Shown here: piece after piece, positions 59,563-64,000 of the stretch
Layout of the letters: each line of letters starts with the position of its first letter
How positions within the stretch are numbered: the first letter of the stretch is position 1
Source: Porticoccus sp. W117
GTDB lineage: Bacteria; Pseudomonadota; Gammaproteobacteria; Pseudomonadales; Porticoccaceae
Length of the DNA stretch: 64,000 nucleotides
Direction: 5' to 3'
Assembly (NCBI RefSeq): GCF_030341905.1
Contig: NZ_JATAAF010000004.1
Location: forward strand, 5,001 to 69,000
Notes under the pieces: generated by a model
What the model was told of the DNA's origin: nothing
Databases searched by the model: none
Seen by the model: the letters and a program-made list of their open reading frames with translations, nothing else
Program-made: the position numbers and the translations under genes

Positions 59563-60825
59563 ATGAAAGTTCTAATGCTCGCTGCTGAGTGCAACCCTCA
59601 ATGGCACTCGTTACCAGCCCTAATATATGAATATTACTGTGCCCTCAATAAGTTAGTAGATATTACACTCGTTACACATATTCGTAATAAAGAACACTTG
59701 CAACCTTGCCTGCCTAAAAATGCTTGTGTGACATATATAGATACAGAGGTGATTTCCAAGCCCCTTCACAAGTTATCAATGGCTCTTAGCGGTGAAGAAA
59801 ATAAATCGATGACGTTGCAAGTAGCTATGGGTTATCCGGGTTATATATATTTTGAGCATCTAGTATGGAAAAAATTTGGCAAGGCCATTCGATCCGGTGA
59901 GTACAGCCTGGTTCATCGTGCAAGTCCGATGTCGCCTACGTTGCCAAGTTATATAGCAAAGCGCTTGCCGGTACCATTTGTTATTGGTCCAATCTTAGGT
60001 GGTTTGCCCTGGCCTAAAGCTTTTCGTCGAGAAATGCTGCGTGAAGGAGAGTGGATGAATTTTTTCCGATGGCTGCATCGCTGGATGCCCTACTATCGGT
60101 CGACCTATAAAAAAGCATCAGCAGTTTTGGCGGCCTACGAGCACACTATAAGTGACTTGCCCTGTGCTGATGCTGAAAAAATTATTGATTTTAGCGAAGG
60201 CGGAATCCACAAGTCAGACTACCCAGTGCGCCGCTTTGTCGAAAATGAAACGAAAAAGGTGCTTTTTGTGGGTCGATTAGTACCCTTCAAACAGCCAGAA
60301 GTGCTCATTCAAGCTTTCGCCGAAAGTGATCTGTTGCAGAAGCATCAACTGATTATTGTGGGGGATGGCCCAGATGCAGAGCGCCTAAAGTCGTTGGTTA
60401 AAGGCTTGAATATGGAGCACTGTATAAAGCTAACAGGTCGGATTCCCCATCAAGAAGTTGTTAGTTTGATGTATGAGTCCGATATCTTTGCATTTCCGTC
60501 AATACGAGAGCAGGGTGGTGGTGTTCTAACTATGGCTTCGATGGCATCTATGCCGAGTGTCGTTGTTGAATATGGTGGGCCGTCTTTTAGGGTTCCAGAT
60601 TCTTGCGGCATGAGGGTTCCTATGGGAGAGCAGGAGAATTTGGTTGAAGGGTTTATTAAGAGCTTGGAGTATCTGATCTTAAATCCAGATGAGATAAAAC
60701 GTAGAGGCATCAAAGCGCGTGAGTTTGCTGAAGGGCACTATCGTTGGTCTTATAAGGCGGAAAAAACAGCAGAAATATACGATTGGGTTCTGGGCAATAG
60801 GTCAGAAAAGCCATTGTGTCGGTAA
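59563..60825 (+). CDS. Glycosyltransferase family 4 (paralog of the gene at 52551)
   Basis: A 420-residue GT-B enzyme. Shared features with the protein encoded at 52551-53846 include VLMLAAECNPQWHSLPALIYEYY at the start, PFVIGPILGGLPWPKAF in the middle and FVGRLVPFKQPEVLIQAF with REQGGGVLTMASMASMP in the donor domain. The family's usual EAMA segment is changed to TMASMA. The ATG at 59563 gives the paralog-like N-terminus; a TTG at 59527 is less likely. Confidence 0.86.
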   Translation: MKVLMLAAECNPQWHSLPALIYEYYCALNKLVDITLVTHIRNKEHLQPCLPKNACVTYIDTEVISKPLHKLSMALSGEENKSMTLQVAMGYPGYIYFEHLVWKKFGKAIRSGEYSLVHRASPMSPTLPSYIAKRLPVPFVIGPILGGLPWPKAFRREMLREGEWMNFFRWLHRWMPYYRSTYKKASAVLAAYEHTISDLPCADAEKIIDFSEGGIHKSDYPVRRFVENETKKVLFVGRLVPFKQPEVLIQAFAESDLLQKHQLIIVGDGPDAERLKSLVKGLNMEHCIKLTGRIPHQEVVSLMYESDIFAFPSIREQGGGVLTMASMASMPSVVVEYGGPSFRVPDSCGMRVPMGEQENLVEGFIKSLEYLILNPDEIKRRGIKAREFAEGHYRWSYKAEKTAEIYDWVLGNRSEKPLCR

Positions 60826-60860
60826 AGTGATATCAATAACAAGTGCAGACTTTAGCGAAT

Positions 60861-62909
60861 ATGAAATATAGGTTAGACATCGATGGTTTGAGAGCCTTGG
60901 CTGTTTTGCTGGTCGTTTTTTTTCACTATGAGATCAGTGGATTTTCTGGCGGATATATAGGTGTCGATGTATTTTTTACATTGTCAGGATATTTGATAGG
61001 CGGGATCGTTTTTTCACAGTTAGAGAAGAATAGATTTTCTTTCTCGGAATTCTATATGCGCCGTGTGAGACGTTTGTTTCCTGCGTATTTTGTCGTCATG
61101 TTGGTGGCAGCAATTGGTGCATACTACTTACTGCTGCCTTCGGATTTAAAGGATTTTGGGCAAAGTTTAGCATCATCAACACTGTATGTTTCAAACATGC
61201 TTTTCTATATAGAAGCAGGATATTTTGATACAGCTTCCCACACAAAGCCTTTACTTCATACGTGGTCATTATCTGTAGAAGAGCAATTCTATTTATTCTT
61301 CCCTGCCATTGCTTGGATTTGTTATAAATTCGGTAAAAAAATAGTTATAGGCAGCTTTTTCACGCTGACAGTCCTGTCATTTATAGGGGCTGTCCTAATG
61401 ATGAAACATGATACAAGTGCAGCATTCTTCCTTTATCCATTTCGTGCCTGGGAATTATTTATAGGTGTTATTCTTGCAATGAGAATTGCCCCGCAGTCAG
61501 AGAGCCCATCGACTATAAATACACTTTCTGTACTGGGCTTGCTGATGATTCTCTTCTCGGCGATTTTTTATGAGCAGTCCACCGACTTTCCAGGCGCTTC
61601 TGCACTGGTTCCATGTTTTGGTACGGTGCTCTTGCTGTATGCCGGTCAGTTGGCGACAAGAGATTGCTATGTTCAGAAATTTCTGTCACTAAAGCCTTTT
61701 GTCTTCTTAGGGAAAATATCTTATTCGCTATACTTGTGGCATTGGCCACTTCTGGCATTTTACAGCTACTCTTTTCATGAACTGCCCAATGGATGGACGA
61801 AAGTTTTCATTTTGTTGATTACAGTGGGTCTTTCTATCCTGTCGTGGCGTTATGTTGAGCAGCCGATTCGGGAAGTAAATCTGCCTCTTGTTAAAAAGAA
61901 GAGCGCAGTTTTTGTTGCGACATCAGCTTTATCAGTTGTTTGTATACTTTTTGGTTACAACCTGCATCGTACGAATGGGATGCCAGATCGGCTAGATGAC
62001 AATGTTGCAACATTTGCGAGTGTGGCCAACGATTTTATTGGGTGGGACGGAAACTGCCATGATAAAAACAATAGCATCCTGAATGGTATTCGACACTGTA
62101 CAGCAGGCGACCCATATGTCAGCGATAATATCATGGTTGTTTGGGGTGACTCTCATGCTGCTGCACTGCAAAGAGGACTGGTTTCTGCCATAGAGGAGCA
62201 AGGTGTAAACGCAGTTATATTGTGGGAAGCTGGCTGCCCACCGGTATTTGGCGTGTTGAAGGAGGAAAACTCTTATGGGTTTTCTGATACCGAAAACTGC
62301 CGTAAACATATAGAGAGTGTTAAGGAATACCTGAGTAATAATAAACACCGGATATCAAGCTTTATGTGGATTGCCAGATGGAGTTATTACTTCTCTGGAG
62401 AGGGCTATGGCATAGATAGAAAAAATACGATACAGGTTTGGCCTGAAGATGGAAGCTATGATAGAGAGCCCCAGAGTATAGTGCTTAGAAACGCTATGCT
62501 TGATACAGCGAAATTCTTAAAAGAGCTGAGTGTGCCCATTTATCTTCTGGAGCAATTTCCAGAGTATAAAAATTACCATTCGAAAAGAGCTGCCATATCT
62601 CTGCTCAATAATCAGAGAGAGTTGTTAGAGATAGAGAGTAATGAATCTATAGAAGACTATCGGGATGTTGAACTGCGCCAACGTTTTGTTCAGGATTCTT
62701 TCGAATCGCTATTAGATCATGATGACTTTCGTATTCTAAAAACTCACACCATCTTTTGCGATACAAAAAATTGTTCGGCGTTTTATCGTGGAGTTCCTGC
62801 TTATGCCGACAATAATCATTTGTCGACTGAAGCATCCAAAAAAGTGAGCTTTGTATTTCAACCAGCGATAGACGCAGCCAAGCATCATAGAGCGGTAAGT
62901 CAAGAATGA
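60861..62909 (+). CDS. OafA/YrhL-type acyltransferase with C-terminal SGNH domain
   Basis: A protein of about 682 residues combining a ten-helix acyltransferase-3 membrane domain (YRLDIDGLRALAVLLVVFFHY, GYIGVDVFFTLSGYLIG, HTWSLSVEEQFY, YSLYLWHWPLLAF) with a periplasmic SGNH hydrolase-fold domain (VVWGDSHAAAL for the serine block and DNNHLS for the Asp-His pair). This fusion type transfers acyl groups to O-antigens and other surface glycans. The ATG at 60861 yields the standard N-terminus; GTG at 60843 is possible. The stop overlaps the next start as ATGA. Confidence 0.9.
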   Translation: MKYRLDIDGLRALAVLLVVFFHYEISGFSGGYIGVDVFFTLSGYLIGGIVFSQLEKNRFSFSEFYMRRVRRLFPAYFVVMLVAAIGAYYLLLPSDLKDFGQSLASSTLYVSNMLFYIEAGYFDTASHTKPLLHTWSLSVEEQFYLFFPAIAWICYKFGKKIVIGSFFTLTVLSFIGAVLMMKHDTSAAFFLYPFRAWELFIGVILAMRIAPQSESPSTINTLSVLGLLMILFSAIFYEQSTDFPGASALVPCFGTVLLLYAGQLATRDCYVQKFLSLKPFVFLGKISYSLYLWHWPLLAFYSYSFHELPNGWTKVFILLITVGLSILSWRYVEQPIREVNLPLVKKKSAVFVATSALSVVCILFGYNLHRTNGMPDRLDDNVATFASVANDFIGWDGNCHDKNNSILNGIRHCTAGDPYVSDNIMVVWGDSHAAALQRGLVSAIEEQGVNAVILWEAGCPPVFGVLKEENSYGFSDTENCRKHIESVKEYLSNNKHRISSFMWIARWSYYFSGEGYGIDRKNTIQVWPEDGSYDREPQSIVLRNAMLDTAKFLKELSVPIYLLEQFPEYKNYHSKRAAISLLNNQRELLEIESNESIEDYRDVELRQRFVQDSFESLLDHDDFRILKTHTIFCDTKNCSAFYRGVPAYADNNHLSTEASKKVSFVFQPAIDAAKHHRAVSQE

Positions 62910-64000
62910 ATCATGTTGATGCGAAGATCGTTACTCTTGATGAGTGTGTAGAGAAACAATGGGATTTTGTGATAGCCGGCTCTGGTATAGGGGGTGGGGC
63001 AGCAGCCTATGCGTTAACGAAAAAAGGTTTTCGTGTGCTTATGCTGGAAAAGGGGTGCTTTAACTTATTAAGCGGCGATGTCTCAAAAGAGCAAGAGAGT
63101 CCCAACGAAAGGGTCAAGCATGGAAAATGGCCTTATCAAATCAAGAGTATTATTGATGGTTCAGAAAGCCATACTTGGCCGCCGCTAGGATGTGGAGTCG
63201 GAGGAACAAGTCAGCTATATGCGGCTGCTTTGCAGCGATTTGAAGCGGTTGATTTTAAACAAACTTGCCGTGACGGAAAGGCATTATTATGGCCCTTTGG
63301 GTATTCAGATATAGAGCCTTATTACCAGCAGGCTGAAGCTCTTTTCTCCGTTAGTGGTACCAAAAACCCCCTCAGTCCTGATGAATCTTATGATCTTAAT
63401 GACCCTCAAGCTATGTCTGAGGTAGATAGTTGCTTTTTCCAGATGTTCAGGGAAAAAGGATTAAACCCTTACAGACTGCATGTTGGGATTGATTATAAAG
63501 ATCAGTGCTTCGAATGTGGTGGAAAAGTTTGTTTAAAAGACTGCAAGAAAAATTCATACAATAGTTGTATAGAGCCTGCGATGAATACCGGCAACCTATG
63601 GTTGGCGACAGAGTGTGAAGTGTCTACTGTTTCCGCAAATGCAAAGTCTGCCGAGAGTCTTGATGTTGTTCAGAATGGAAAATTATTTAAGATTCATTCG
63701 AAAAATATAATTCTATCCTGTGGGGCCTACATGTCACCGGTCATTCTGAGGCGCTCCAAAAATAAAAGCTGGCCCAGTGGTATTGGGAATGATCATGATC
63801 TGGTTGGTCGAAATTTAATGTTTCACGTTTCTGATTTTATTGCTATTTGGAGCGGGTCGAAAAAATCGAAAAGCGGTGCGAGAAAAACAATCGCTATTAG
63901 AGACTTCTATCAGCATGGCGATCTTAAACTTGGTGAACTTCAATCTTCAGGCTTGGATGCAGATTATGGAAATATCTTGTATTCACTCATAATGAAATTT
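62906..64000 (+). CDS. GMC-type FAD oxidoreductase, cut by the right edge
   Basis: The first 365 residues of a flavoprotein. The FAD-binding GSGIGGGAAAYAL motif near residue 26 is followed by VLMLEKG, and the CGVGGTSQLYAAALQRF segment matches the flavin-attachment region of glucose-methanol-choline oxidoreductases. LSCGAYMSPVILRRS is the second family signature. A cluster CFECGGKVCLKDC near 201-213 recalls the cysteine-rich insert of membrane-bound sugar dehydrogenases. It overlaps the acyltransferase gene by four bases. Substrate unknown; it may oxidise a sugar of the polymer. The C-terminus lies outside the window. Confidence 0.85.
   Translation, partial: MNHVDAKIVTLDECVEKQWDFVIAGSGIGGGAAAYALTKKGFRVLMLEKGCFNLLSGDVSKEQESPNERVKHGKWPYQIKSIIDGSESHTWPPLGCGVGGTSQLYAAALQRFEAVDFKQTCRDGKALLWPFGYSDIEPYYQQAEALFSVSGTKNPLSPDESYDLNDPQAMSEVDSCFFQMFREKGLNPYRLHVGIDYKDQCFECGGKVCLKDCKKNSYNSCIEPAMNTGNLWLATECEVSTVSANAKSAESLDVVQNGKLFKIHSKNIILSCGAYMSPVILRRSKNKSWPSGIGNDHDLVGRNLMFHVSDFIAIWSGSKKSKSGARKTIAIRDFYQHGDLKLGELQSSGLDADYGNILYSLIMKF

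Overview
The window reads as a chromosomal segment of a gammaproteobacterium, most likely a marine, Pseudomonas- or Cellvibrio-like lineage. This is inferred from gene order and protein sequence: the 3' end of an rrn operon, then birA-coaX-small membrane protein, a tRNA cluster, and secE-nusG-rplKAJL-rpoBC-rpsL-rpsG-fusA-tuf, the order found in Pseudomonas and relatives. The genus cannot be fixed from the sequence alone.

Left third (1-24100), conserved core. It holds the 23S 3' part, 5S, a periplasmic pyroglutamyl-peptidase-like protein that lacks the catalytic cysteine, a TSUP-family permease, birA, coaX, five intact tRNA genes (Thr-UGU, Tyr, Gly, Thr-GGU, Trp), and the transcription/translation operons ending at a strong terminator after tuf. 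The tuf copy usually found between tRNA-Thr and tRNA-Trp is absent. The non-coding DNA here is not plain. Three full and two partial copies of one multi-hairpin element occur between 1559 and 6664. Two full copies lie inside broken second copies of RNA genes (a 5S 3' fragment and a tRNA-Tyr), each just downstream of the intact gene. Other repeats sit between nusG and rplK and between rpoC and rpsL.

Right two thirds (24100-64000), surface polysaccharide locus. It begins where the S10 ribosomal protein operon would normally follow tuf. It contains dTDP-rhamnose genes (rfbBACD), a minus-strand export operon (OPX lipoprotein, chain-length determinant, a BY-kinase-like protein with a ruined ATP site, an outer-membrane beta-barrel), and a long plus-strand array. 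That array has six glycosyltransferases, three sugar oxidoreductase/epimerase genes (one a fusion), a Wzy-like polymerase, an exported clan GH-A-like protein, two acyltransferases, a DegT-family aminotransferase and, at the right edge, a GMC oxidoreductase cut by the window. No flippase, priming transferase or exosortase is visible, so the locus probably continues to the right.

The most striking feature is a two-gene NRPS-PKS line (33647-44912) inside the polysaccharide array. The NRPS has a formyltransferase domain, only the C-terminal half of a condensation domain, a glycine-type adenylation domain split between motifs A4 and A5 by a luciferase-like monooxygenase, and a carrier domain. The PKS has the order KS-AT-KR-DH-ACP-TE. 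A plausible reading is that this short line makes a small formyl-glycine-derived acid that decorates the polysaccharide through one of the locus acyltransferases. The domain content is seen; the product and its destination are inference.
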